This document shows positions 1-8,772 of a DNA stretch of 64,000 bases, piece by piece. The translations under genes and the position numbers were made by a program. Source of the DNA: an uncultured Lachnospiraceae bacterium (GTDB taxonomy: Bacteria; Bacillota; Clostridia; Lachnospirales; Lachnospiraceae); NCBI GenBank assembly GCA_910579935.1, contig CAJTVQ010000013.1, positions 1 to 64,000 on the forward strand, in the 5' to 3' direction. Each line of letters opens with the position of its first letter. Position 1 is the first letter of the stretch. Below the pieces are notes generated by a model. That model saw only the letters and a list, made by a program, of their open reading frames with translations. It ran no database searches and was not told the origin of the DNA.

Positions 1-212
1 TGACGATAAATATAAAAAGTATTTTAATTAGAATATTGAAATATAAAATGACAGGGAAGGTCAGGGTAATTATCATGGAGGATAATAAGGAAGCAAGCGG
101 TGAAAAGTTGGCAGACATATGAAATAATATGTATCGTCAGCTTTTTTGTTTTCTTAATTAAGTTTGCTTTTAGGATAACATTTATAGAAATTATGAGTGA
201 AAGGATGCAATG

Positions 213-1084
213 ATGGCAGCAACGTTGGTATCGCAAATTAAGCAATGTATAGAAGAAAAAATTAGGGGGGTATAAAGGATTTATTATTTATCCATTTGGC
301 GAGGTTGGAATACAAGTAAAGTATATATTAAATAATGTGTATGGCATACAGGAAACTTATATTCTAGATAATGAATTGTGTAAATACAATCCGCAGATTA
401 AGGAATTATCATTTTTGGATCATATAGATTGCAGAGGCTATTGTCTGATACTGGCATGCATAACCCCGGATATTTATGGCGAATTAAAGCTTGGTGTAAG
501 AAAGTATTTTCAAAGTGTGGATATTGCGGAACTTTTATATAACTCATATAGGAAAACATAGTTATGGTCCGTTATGCAGGAATCATCGATTTATAGAATC
601 AATAGGTGCATTTTGCAGTTTTGCGGAAGGCGCTGAGATAGTATCCAACCATGAAACTCAGTATATTACAACATCTCCCATAATTTATGCTGGTGCGAAT
701 GAGGAAAATTTTATTAAATTTAAGGAGCATAAAGATACACCGTGGTATATTGAAGGTATACAGCCTAAAAGAGAAATGTTAAAGCAGGGGAGAAGAATTT
801 GCATTGGAAATGATGTTTGGCTAGGTCGGAATGTCCTTGTTACGAATTATGCCAATATAGGAAATGGGGTAATCGCTGGAGCGGGTGCTGTTATTACGAA
901 GGATGTCCCTGATTACGCAGTAGTGATGGGAGTACCTGCCAGGATAGTGAGGTATAGATATTCGTCAGAACAGATTGAAAACCTGAATAAAATTGCATGG
1001 TGGAATTGGGCTGATGCAGAAATAAGGGAAAGATATGACGATTTTTATTTGCCGGTGGATGAATTCATAAGCAAATACTTGTAA
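213..1084 (+). pseudogene. CatB-type O-acetyltransferase with N-terminal Rossmann-like module, two frameshifts
   Basis: Three pieces in different frames together resemble one acetyltransferase. An ATG at 213, preceded by AAAGGAT, opens a frame that hits a stop at 273. Removing one G from the run of six at 265-270 joins it to the frame ending at 561, which encodes a nucleotide-binding-like module (IIYPFGEVG near its start). A further one-base shift around 540-550 leads into the frame ending at 1084. That last part has the left-handed beta-helix hexapeptide pattern of CatB/xenobiotic acetyltransferases: GKHSYGPL, GAFCSFAEGAEIVSNHE, IGNDVWLG, GAGAVITKDVPDYAVVMGVP. In the intact state it would acetylate a sugar. 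With two shifts it is probably dead, although the first lies in a G tract. Sequencing error cannot be excluded. Confidence 0.7.
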
Positions 1085-1143
1085 AGAAAGATGGAAAGGG
1101 AGAGGATGAGTGAGAATTGGTGATGGTATTATAGTGAGGCATT

Positions 1144-3309
1144 ATGATGAGTGAACAACTGAAGAAAATAGATTCCGGTATGATACAGGAGCAGCAGTAT
1201 GTAGTGGGACAATTTCGTGAGCACTATAAAGCGGAAAAGGAACCTATCGTATTGTACGGAATTGGTAATAATACGAAAGCAATTTTAAATCAATGTCCGG
1301 ATATTAAAATCATGGGATTAATGGATGCATCCCATACAGGTCAGATGATATATGGGAAACAGGTATTATCCGAAGAACAGGTCAGGAAACTCAAGGCAGT
1401 TATAGTAATAGTGGCTAGAGATTCCGTGCTGCCAATTATCTATCAGCGTATTTCAGGATTGGAAGCAGACGGAGTTCGTATTCAGGACATAAGGGGAAAG
1501 CAGCTTTGCGGAAATAGATTTATTTGGGAACCCTTTGATTTAGAGTGCTGGAAAAATACATTTGAAGCTGCCCAAAAGGAAATTTCTAATCATGATGTTA
1601 TCTCATTTGATTTATTTGATACATTAATAGCACGCAAAATGCTTGAGCCAAGAGGACTTTTTCCATTGATCGCCCGAAATTATAAGGTGCTGGCAAAGGA
1701 CTGCGGAATGAAAACTCTTCTTTCACAAAATTTTTCTGTATGGAGAGAGCAGATTGAGAAAGAGCTGGGGGCATGCCATACTCTGAGTGAGTATTATCAG
1801 GAAATGGTTTGTCGGGGATGGATCTCTGAAGAGCAAAGCGTGCTTTTAGAGAAAATAGAATTGGAATTGGAAGAAAGATATACAGTTGCACGTAAATCTA
1901 TGCAATTGTTAGCAGCTTATGCAGTCGGACAACATAAGAAAGTCTTGATTCTTACAGATACTTATTATACTGCATGCCAATTAAGAAACTTATCTTCCTT
2001 ACGGGAATTGCCAGCAGAAATTCCCATATGGACATCTTGTGAAAAACGGATGCATAAAGAAGATGGTACTCTTTTTTATGAACTCCTTCGCGAAACAGGA
2101 ATGGAGGCAAAGCAGCATCTTCATATTGGAGATAATAGGATTGCGGATAATTCTGTGCCGCATTCTATGGGAATAAATACTTTTTCCATATGCAGCGGAA
2201 AGGCGTTGATGGAATATTCATCCATGCGTGACATCCTTTCGGTTTCTGGCCAGGATAAGGCAGACGATGTTTTAGGGTATTTTCAGGCAAAGAAGCTGAA
2301 TGATGCATTTTGTTTATGTGAAAGTCAGGGACGGGTAGTGATTCATAGTCCTTTTGAACTGGGAAAACTTTGGTTGGGGCCTTTGGTTTATGAGTTTTTA
2401 CTTTGGTTTCGCAACCAATTATATATAAACGAAATAGAGCAGGTGTTAATGCCTGCGCGTGACGGATATTTATTCAAGCAGGCATACGATTTGATGAAAA
2501 CGGATTCTTTGCCAGAAGCAATTTATTTTAAAGCATCCAGGAGAGCCGTATCAGTGGCAGCGATACAGGATGAAAGGGATATTAAGCAGATTGCAGCAAG
2601 GGCATATAATGGTACAATTGCTAATTTTTTTCTGAATCGTTTTGGAATCAGGATTACAGGAGACTATGCTGACTGTTCATGGCATCATTCTGCTGAAAAA
2701 GTAGAAGCTTATTTAAAACAATATACAGAAAATATTTTGGAAGAAGCAAGACAGGAACGATACACTTATTTAAAGTATTTGGAACAGGCAGGCGTCTTGA
2801 ATAATAGGCGCCAGGCTATATTCGATTTTGTTGCAGGGGGGACGCTTCAGCAATATTTGGAGCATCTCTTGAAAAAAGATTTTTATGGTTTCTATTTTGC
2901 AGTGATAAATAGAAGTCCGCATGTGAAATTTATTCAGACGGCTTTTGGAGAATCTTCTTCTTATCAGGCCAAAGGAGCTGTTATAGAACATTACCTGATG
3001 TTAGAGTCAGTTTTTACAGATCCGGATGCTACTTTGGTATGTATTAGGCCAAATGGACTTATGGAATTTGAAGAAACTGAGAATAGGGCATTTCCGTTTA
3101 TGTCACGTATTCAGCGGGGGATACTAAGTTATGTACGGGAACGGTTTCAAATAGATAAGGGTGCAGGGCAGCCTAATCTTATTTTAGCGGAACAGCTTTT
3201 TTCAACACTTTTTTCCGGACAGTGTGTAATTCAAAAAAAATGGAAGCGGCAGTTTCTGAATAACAGTCTATATGATGGGTCTAATGGATATAATAGCTGG
3301 AATTTATAG
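1144..3309 (+). CDS. Rossmann-like module fused to HAD-type domain (COG5610-like)
   Basis: A 721-residue protein with three parts. Residues about 33-115 form a Rossmann-like module (VLYGIGNNTKAIL, then GLMDAS). Residues about 150-350 are a HAD-superfamily domain with the nucleophile motif DLFDTL at D156 and a late HIGDN motif. The C-terminal half begins LMPARDGYLFKQAYDL, which fits predicted HAD proteins of COG5610 found in surface-sugar and flagellin-modification loci. Such proteins are thought to act on sugar phosphates or as transferases; the substrate is unknown. Either ATG at 1144 or 1147 could be the start, both behind GAGG. The coding region contains a G6 run at 2836-2841, in frame. 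It is followed closely by the radical SAM gene. Confidence 0.75.
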   Translation: MMSEQLKKIDSGMIQEQQYVVGQFREHYKAEKEPIVLYGIGNNTKAILNQCPDIKIMGLMDASHTGQMIYGKQVLSEEQVRKLKAVIVIVARDSVLPIIYQRISGLEADGVRIQDIRGKQLCGNRFIWEPFDLECWKNTFEAAQKEISNHDVISFDLFDTLIARKMLEPRGLFPLIARNYKVLAKDCGMKTLLSQNFSVWREQIEKELGACHTLSEYYQEMVCRGWISEEQSVLLEKIELELEERYTVARKSMQLLAAYAVGQHKKVLILTDTYYTACQLRNLSSLRELPAEIPIWTSCEKRMHKEDGTLFYELLRETGMEAKQHLHIGDNRIADNSVPHSMGINTFSICSGKALMEYSSMRDILSVSGQDKADDVLGYFQAKKLNDAFCLCESQGRVVIHSPFELGKLWLGPLVYEFLLWFRNQLYINEIEQVLMPARDGYLFKQAYDLMKTDSLPEAIYFKASRRAVSVAAIQDERDIKQIAARAYNGTIANFFLNRFGIRITGDYADCSWHHSAEKVEAYLKQYTENILEEARQERYTYLKYLEQAGVLNNRRQAIFDFVAGGTLQQYLEHLLKKDFYGFYFAVINRSPHVKFIQTAFGESSSYQAKGAVIEHYLMLESVFTDPDATLVCIRPNGLMEFEETENRAFPFMSRIQRGILSYVRERFQIDKGAGQPNLILAEQLFSTLFSGQCVIQKKWKRQFLNNSLYDGSNGYNSWNL

Positions 3310-3328
3310 TTATTGGAGGATAGTGGAA

Positions 3329-5203
3329 ATGAAGAATATAGAAGAAACCAAAAAGAAACAGGTTCTCTTGGTGATGCCCAAAGTTCCTTATGCAATAAAT
3401 GATTGGAATATACCGCCGGTTGGAATTTTATATGTATCATCCTATATGAAGAAGATGGGGATTTCTGTTCATTGTCTAAATCTTTGTATTTGTGAAGAAT
3501 CTCCAATGGTTGTGTTAAAGCGAACTATTCAGGAGAAGCATATCGATATAGTTGCCACAGGTGATTTGGTTGTGAATTACTTGGCTGTAAAAGAAATTGT
3601 AGATTGTGCAAAGGACGTATCCAAAGAAATTACTACAATTATCGGCGGAGGTTTGGTAACACATTCTCCAGAAGAGGCTATGCAGCTGATCCCGAATGCC
3701 GATTATGGTGTAATTGGGGAAGGAGAAATTACTGACAGCGAATTAGTTTTGGCTTTGGAAGAAAATCAGGATCCTGCAGAAGTGAAGGGGATTATTTATC
3801 GGAATGGTGCGGAATTTTGTAAAACTTTGCCAAGGGAGGTTATTAATGATTTGGATAGTCTTCCATGGCCTGATTATGAAGGCTTTGATTATTTTGAGAT
3901 TGCACGGCGCTATTCGGAAAATGGAAAACTGACCGCGCCTTTAACGACCAGCCGTTCCTGTCCGTTTCAATGTACTTTTTGTTCGACATCCGGTGGCGGG
4001 AAGTATCGGCAAAGGTCCATGGATTCTATTTTTGAAGAATTGCAATATTTAGTTGATTGTTATCATGTGGAAGAATTTTTTTTGAATGATGAACTTTTTG
4101 CTGTTAATGGTGAACGTGTTCATGCATTTTGTCAAAGAATCACGCCTATTGGAATAAAATGGCATGTGATGCTGCGGATTGGAAAACATATTCAGTTAGA
4201 GCTTTTGCGTGAAATGTATGATGCAGGGTGTGTGGGGGTATGTTATGGTTTGGAAAGTGCAGATGATTCAATTCTGGCAAGTATGAAAAAGACGGGTGTA
4301 ACACAAAAAGAAATGATACGTGTACTGGAAATTACAAAAGAGGCCGGATTAATGGTGCGGGGGGGTTTTATCTTTGGAGATACAATGGAAACTATGGAAA
4401 CGGCAGAGTATACCATGAATTGGATGGAGGAGCACATTGATTTATTGGAAAATGTATCTATTTCTCCTATTGTGTTATATCCGGGGTCAGAACTTTATAA
4501 AAGGGCTGTTGAATCAAAAAAAATCCCGGATACAGTCCAATTTATCCGTGAACATTGTCCGCTTGTTAATTCTAGTGAAAGAATGGATGACGAAACCTAT
4601 CAGGTGCTGGTAAATGAAAAGGTCCCTGCTTTTGCAGCCCGTTATCGGACAAAGACAGCATTATGGCATAGGGAAAAGTTTAAGGAAAGGATTACACCGG
4701 AACAGGGGGGCAGACGTTACAGGCATGATTTTAGCTGTGAAAAATGTGGATTTGATATAGTGGAATATATACATCCGACAGGTATGTTTCAGCATCATAC
4801 GCAGTGTCCGCATTGCGGAAAGCGATATGATCTGTTTCCGGGGCTGGTGATGCTTCAGCAATATGAGAAGAGTTTTTCTGAACTTTTGCAAAGAAAAGGC
4901 TGTGTGATATGGGGCATGGGAGAAAGTGCCCAGGATGTTTATTATAATAATGCTTATTTTCGAAATTCAGAGGCGCTTTCTTTAATTGACAGCAATCCGG
5001 ACAAACAGAAGGCAGGGTTTCATGGAAAAAAAGTTATGGCTCCGAGTATCCTTTCGGAAATTGAGTGTGAAACAATATTGTGTTTTACCGGAACTATCAA
5101 TTATCAGTCTATTTATAAAATAGTGGAAAATGCGAATAAGAACATGGTTAAAGTGATTTGGCTGTATGATATACTCTTGGAGGTTTTAGATGTTACAGAC
5201 TAA
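3329..5203 (+). CDS. B12-binding-type radical SAM protein with zinc ribbon and C-terminal Rossmann-like module
   Basis: I chose the ATG at 3329 because TTGGAGGA lies just upstream; a longer frame from 3272 overlaps the previous gene. The order of parts in the 624 residues is: a cobalamin-binding-like fold (about 10-150, GGGLVTHSPEEA, IGEGE), a radical SAM core with the CxxxCxxC cluster motif at C211, C215 and C218, a four-cysteine zinc ribbon (CEKCG ... CPHCG), and a terminal module IWGMGESAQ ... LIDSNPDKQKAGFHGKKV, which recurs in neighbouring proteins. Radical SAM enzymes of this class methylate or rearrange unactivated carbons; here the substrate is presumably a sugar. Runs of G7 (4359-4365) and G6 (4705-4710) are in frame. 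The stop overlaps the next start by 14 bases. Confidence 0.8.
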   Translation: MKNIEETKKKQVLLVMPKVPYAINDWNIPPVGILYVSSYMKKMGISVHCLNLCICEESPMVVLKRTIQEKHIDIVATGDLVVNYLAVKEIVDCAKDVSKEITTIIGGGLVTHSPEEAMQLIPNADYGVIGEGEITDSELVLALEENQDPAEVKGIIYRNGAEFCKTLPREVINDLDSLPWPDYEGFDYFEIARRYSENGKLTAPLTTSRSCPFQCTFCSTSGGGKYRQRSMDSIFEELQYLVDCYHVEEFFLNDELFAVNGERVHAFCQRITPIGIKWHVMLRIGKHIQLELLREMYDAGCVGVCYGLESADDSILASMKKTGVTQKEMIRVLEITKEAGLMVRGGFIFGDTMETMETAEYTMNWMEEHIDLLENVSISPIVLYPGSELYKRAVESKKIPDTVQFIREHCPLVNSSERMDDETYQVLVNEKVPAFAARYRTKTALWHREKFKERITPEQGGRRYRHDFSCEKCGFDIVEYIHPTGMFQHHTQCPHCGKRYDLFPGLVMLQQYEKSFSELLQRKGCVIWGMGESAQDVYYNNAYFRNSEALSLIDSNPDKQKAGFHGKKVMAPSILSEIECETILCFTGTINYQSIYKIVENANKNMVKVIWLYDILLEVLDVTD

Positions 5204-6368
5204 TAGTGAGAATCTGTCTGCTGATATGGGGGCGGAGGTGTATGAATGCTTGAATTTGAATCAAAATAGTTCTTTGAAGGCTTTTTGTGACGAGGCCCAA
5301 AGAGAAGTGAGTGGTAAAATCTTCCTGTATGGAGCTGGAATAATGTTGCATGATGCCTTGCCCTGTATGGAACAATGCGGTTTGGAAATACAAGGTATAT
5401 TGGACGGAAATCCTCAAAAAACGGGAACTTATTTTCAAGGTATTCCTATTTTATCTTTGGATGATGTGGTTGGGCAGTTAGGGGATACGGCAGTGGCCAT
5501 TACAACAGAGAAATATGCAAGTGAAATCAGCCGGATATTGTCCCGCTATTTACCGGCAAACAGGATATTTAGGACTTCCATGTATCCGTTGGGTGCAATA
5601 AGGGGGAAAGACATTATTTATCTTTATCAGTATCTGAAGCAAAATAAAGATAAAATGTCGGAAGTCTATGCACTTTTAGCGGATGAGACTTCAAGGATAA
5701 CTTTTAATATTGTGATAGACAGCTGGCTGCGTTTTCAGGGTGACAGACTATCTGAATGTATAACGTTACCACAATATTTTACGCCCCAAATAGTAAATAA
5801 TGCAGAAGATATGTCCTGTTTCATAGATGTCGGGGCATATATCGGCGATACGATAGAAGATGCATTATCTTATCTGCCACAGCTGAAAAACATATATGCT
5901 TTTGAGGCTGATAAGAATAATTATGAATCATTGATAGAAAAATATGAAAACAATTCACGTGTGAAAATTTATCAGGCTGCCCTGTCTGATCATCAGGGGA
6001 GTATAGCCTTTTCATCAGGTTATAATCCGGAATCAGGCATGACGGGACATTGCATCGAAGAAACTTCGACGGCTAAAAAGTTTCAGATGGTACCGGCTAT
6101 GTGTTTGGATCAGTTTACAGAAACTTTAGGTACGCCGGTTTCTTTTATAAAAATTGATGTAGAAGGCGGCGAGATGGATGTACTGCGGGGAGCGGTACAG
6201 ACAATTCGCAGGGATTGTCCTAAATTGGCAGTATGCGTTTATCATCGAAATCAGGATATATTGGAAATCCCTTTGTGGCTCCATAGTATTGTGCCAGAGT
6301 ATAAATTCTTTCTGAGGCAGCACTCTGTCCAGGGAACGGATACGGTTCTCTATGCAGTTAAACAGTGA
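5190..6368 (+). CDS. FkbM-family methyltransferase with N-terminal Rossmann-like module
   Basis: The 392-residue protein begins with the cassette's shared module (IFLYGAGIMLHDALP, then GILDGNPQKTGTYFQGIPI). Its second half is a class I SAM methyltransferase of the FkbM family, with the SAM motif FIDVGAYIGDT around residue 211 and the family's late motif IKIDVEGGE. FkbM enzymes O-methylate sugars and polyketides. The start at 5190 lies inside the end of the radical SAM gene behind TTGGAGG, so the two are translationally coupled. A second FkbM gene lies downstream at 10399, but it is frameshifted. The acceptor is unknown; a flagellin-linked sugar is inferred from the locus. Confidence 0.85.
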   Translation: MLQTNSENLSADMGAEVYECLNLNQNSSLKAFCDEAQREVSGKIFLYGAGIMLHDALPCMEQCGLEIQGILDGNPQKTGTYFQGIPILSLDDVVGQLGDTAVAITTEKYASEISRILSRYLPANRIFRTSMYPLGAIRGKDIIYLYQYLKQNKDKMSEVYALLADETSRITFNIVIDSWLRFQGDRLSECITLPQYFTPQIVNNAEDMSCFIDVGAYIGDTIEDALSYLPQLKNIYAFEADKNNYESLIEKYENNSRVKIYQAALSDHQGSIAFSSGYNPESGMTGHCIEETSTAKKFQMVPAMCLDQFTETLGTPVSFIKIDVEGGEMDVLRGAVQTIRRDCPKLAVCVYHRNQDILEIPLWLHSIVPEYKFFLRQHSVQGTDTVLYAVKQ

Positions 6369-6416
6369 AACATTATCAAATTGGAACCATATTGGAGGAG
6401 CATAGGAGTTAATGTG

Positions 6417-7877
6417 ATGAAAAAATTTATAATATATGGCGCTGCTGCAATTGGTAATATTGCAAAAGGTTCACTGGAAAAGAGTGGAGGACAAATACTT
6501 GGATATATAGACAAACGGGCTTATGAATTAGAAACATATAATCAACTTCCGGTTTGGTCTGTGGATGATGTTCCGGAACTATATGTTAGTGATGAGGTAA
6601 TGGTTTTTGTTGGTGTAAAAAATGTGTACGAGCATGAAAAAATTTTCAGAATATTAAAGAAAAGAGGGTTTCGATATATTGTTTATAAACCGTATAGCGT
6701 TTTATTGGGACATGGAACAAAAGAGGAGGAATTAATTTCTAATGCTTACGATATGCTGTTTCAGGCTTCTGCAGAAGCGGCCAAAATAGAATTGCCGGTT
6801 TGTACTATAAATGAGCAGAAATCATTACATGATTATGCATTATTAAATGAGTCTGATACTAAAGTTACAGCCTATATTCCTGCAGAATTTATTTGTACCA
6901 ATAATTATCTGCAGGGAGGAATGATGAAGTGGGGGAATATTAATATTCTTAGCTTTTTTACCCATATAGATTTTTTCCGTTTTTTGGATCATAGGGAAGA
7001 TGCTTCCCCACAGGCATATTTGGAGGAGTATTGTGTATATACAGCAGGATTGCAAAAGAAAATTGTAGTTACAGATGCATGGAAAGAAAATGTTATTAAA
7101 AACAGAACTCAGATTTATGAGAAAATGAGCGAGAGTATGAATTTGGATTCTGATTATTTTATACGGAATGCTCCTGAGGCAGTCTGGAATGATGAAAGAA
7201 AGATTTTTAATCTGACAAGTGGAAAGCATAGAAGTACCTTTTTAGCTGCTAAAGGCGTAAAGTATATTCCATTAAAAATCAGTAAGGCGGACTATTATAA
7301 ATTTTATCATAAAGATGAAGTTCTTAGAGTGAAGGAGTTATTGATTGCGTTAGACGATGATATTATGATCCCACATCCATGCTTTTACAGGGATGACAGA
7401 AGTGCAGATAAAAGCGCTTATGCTTTTTTGTTATGGTTTGCGAGATATTATGGGAGAAAAAATTTTTATAAATATGGAAAAGTCATGTTCCAATATATGA
7501 AGATTATGGATTGGTCGGATGACTTAGGATATTTGGCGCGGTTTTTAACCAGGTTAGGATGCGAAGTCCGAAGGTTTACCTGTCCAACTGAATTAGAAAA
7601 GCAATTGAATCAGTTGTTTTACGCCTCTTTAACTTATAAATCGGATGATAATAGCTTATATGAAAAATGCGATATCTGTATAATTGATGAACATAGAGTG
7701 GACAAAATTCTGCCGTTCCAAAATCAATATGAAAACTTGATTATAAAATGCTGTACCAAAGACAGAATTGAAGATATTTGTAATATTATGGATAGGAAAG
7801 TTATTTTAAAAGTTACAGAACAGTATGAGCACTTGGAACTGAAGGGAACCTATCTTTTAGGCCATAGGGAAGAATAG
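6417..7877 (+). CDS. Three-part protein: Rossmann-like module, ParB-like GxHR domain, methyltransferase-like C-terminus
   Basis: The ATG at 6417 has GGAG at a good distance and gives MKKFIIYGAAAIGNIAKG, aligning with the module in its neighbours; an in-frame ATG at 6381 is less likely. Residues about 1-95 are the shared module. The middle contains FNLTSGKHRSTFLAAKG near residue 265, which resembles the GxHR signature of ParB/sulfiredoxin-like folds. The last third looks like a Rossmann methyltransferase fold without a clear SAM glycine motif. It is a distant paralogue of the protein at 8773, which has the same order of parts. I do not recognise a named family and give no function beyond a role in the cassette. 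Confidence 0.6.
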   Translation: MKKFIIYGAAAIGNIAKGSLEKSGGQILGYIDKRAYELETYNQLPVWSVDDVPELYVSDEVMVFVGVKNVYEHEKIFRILKKRGFRYIVYKPYSVLLGHGTKEEELISNAYDMLFQASAEAAKIELPVCTINEQKSLHDYALLNESDTKVTAYIPAEFICTNNYLQGGMMKWGNINILSFFTHIDFFRFLDHREDASPQAYLEEYCVYTAGLQKKIVVTDAWKENVIKNRTQIYEKMSESMNLDSDYFIRNAPEAVWNDERKIFNLTSGKHRSTFLAAKGVKYIPLKISKADYYKFYHKDEVLRVKELLIALDDDIMIPHPCFYRDDRSADKSAYAFLLWFARYYGRKNFYKYGKVMFQYMKIMDWSDDLGYLARFLTRLGCEVRRFTCPTELEKQLNQLFYASLTYKSDDNSLYEKCDICIIDEHRVDKILPFQNQYENLIIKCCTKDRIEDICNIMDRKVILKVTEQYEHLELKGTYLLGHREE

Positions 7878-7883
7878 GATTTT

Positions 7884-8741
7884 ATGAAGAAGATGAATTT
7901 AAATGCAGGGGGTATTTCACAAGCTGTTATGCACTCAATTGATGAAATAGAAGAAAAAATTGGATATAAAATAATGTTTGGAGCAGTTGGCGGCAGTTAT
8001 TCGATGGGATTGCAGAGTAGCAGCAGTGATATTGATTTCTATTTGGTAGTGGATAAGGAACAGCTTTGCCAGGCAGTACATCAGAAAATAAATATATTGA
8101 TTCAGGGAGAACAAAGAACGATTGACTTTATGTGTGTTTCCTATCAGGAAATACTTCGTGAAATCGAAACATATAAGAATATGCGAAAGTGTTATCCAAC
8201 GGTTATATACCGCACAGAAGAGGAAAAAAGAAAAAATCTTGGTAAAGGAGATATGGACAGACCTGATTTTAAAAGAAGTTTATTGTTCAGAATCCTGCTT
8301 AGTGATATGGTAGTTAATAAGAAATTGGCTGAAACTAAATACAGAGAATATATGGATGGAATCAGAGTAGTAGATATAATTGATTATCATTTTACAAGAA
8401 TATACGGGAATTATAATGAAAAGGTTAAGGAAAAGGACTTTGTCCCGATAAGAAAGTATTTATATACGATTCATGAGATATGTACTTGCAAATGTCTAAT
8501 ACATAATACCAGGAAACCGCCAATGAATTTTTCTGTTTTATTAGACCGTGCAGTGGCAGATGTTTGGCTGAAGAATAAAATTATTTTTTTATGTGAGAAA
8601 AACAGACAGGCAGTTAAAGATAAAAAGAATGAATTAGTAAGTTCGGATGAGATAATCAATCAGTTTATATTGGAGTCAATAAATTCCATTATGAGCTATT
8701 TGAAGGATAATGAATATAATAGTGACTGTTTATGCATTTGA
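7884..8741 (+). CDS. Predicted nucleotidyltransferase (RlaP/YcgL-like)
   Basis: The 285-residue protein carries a DNA-polymerase-beta-like nucleotidyltransferase motif at about residues 36-51, GGSYSMGLQSSSSDIDFYLV. The GS and the DxD pair bind nucleotide and metal in this fold. The long helical remainder and the motif spacing fit the RlaP/YcgL type of predicted nucleotidyltransferase. It starts six bases after the preceding stop, so it belongs to the same transcript. Unlike eight of its neighbours it has no Rossmann-like YGxG module. A role in transferring a nucleotide to a protein or sugar in this pathway is inference. Confidence 0.7.
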   Translation: MKKMNLNAGGISQAVMHSIDEIEEKIGYKIMFGAVGGSYSMGLQSSSSDIDFYLVVDKEQLCQAVHQKINILIQGEQRTIDFMCVSYQEILREIETYKNMRKCYPTVIYRTEEEKRKNLGKGDMDRPDFKRSLLFRILLSDMVVNKKLAETKYREYMDGIRVVDIIDYHFTRIYGNYNEKVKEKDFVPIRKYLYTIHEICTCKCLIHNTRKPPMNFSVLLDRAVADVWLKNKIIFLCEKNRQAVKDKKNELVSSDEIINQFILESINSIMSYLKDNEYNSDCLCI

Positions 8742-8772
8742 TAGAATATAGTTTATAGAAAGGGATATGCAG

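Noticed and set aside
1..212. Gene at the left edge
   Set aside because: No frame with a ribosome site or recognisable protein; the minus-strand 73-codon frame has low-complexity hydrophobic content and overlaps the acetyltransferase start.
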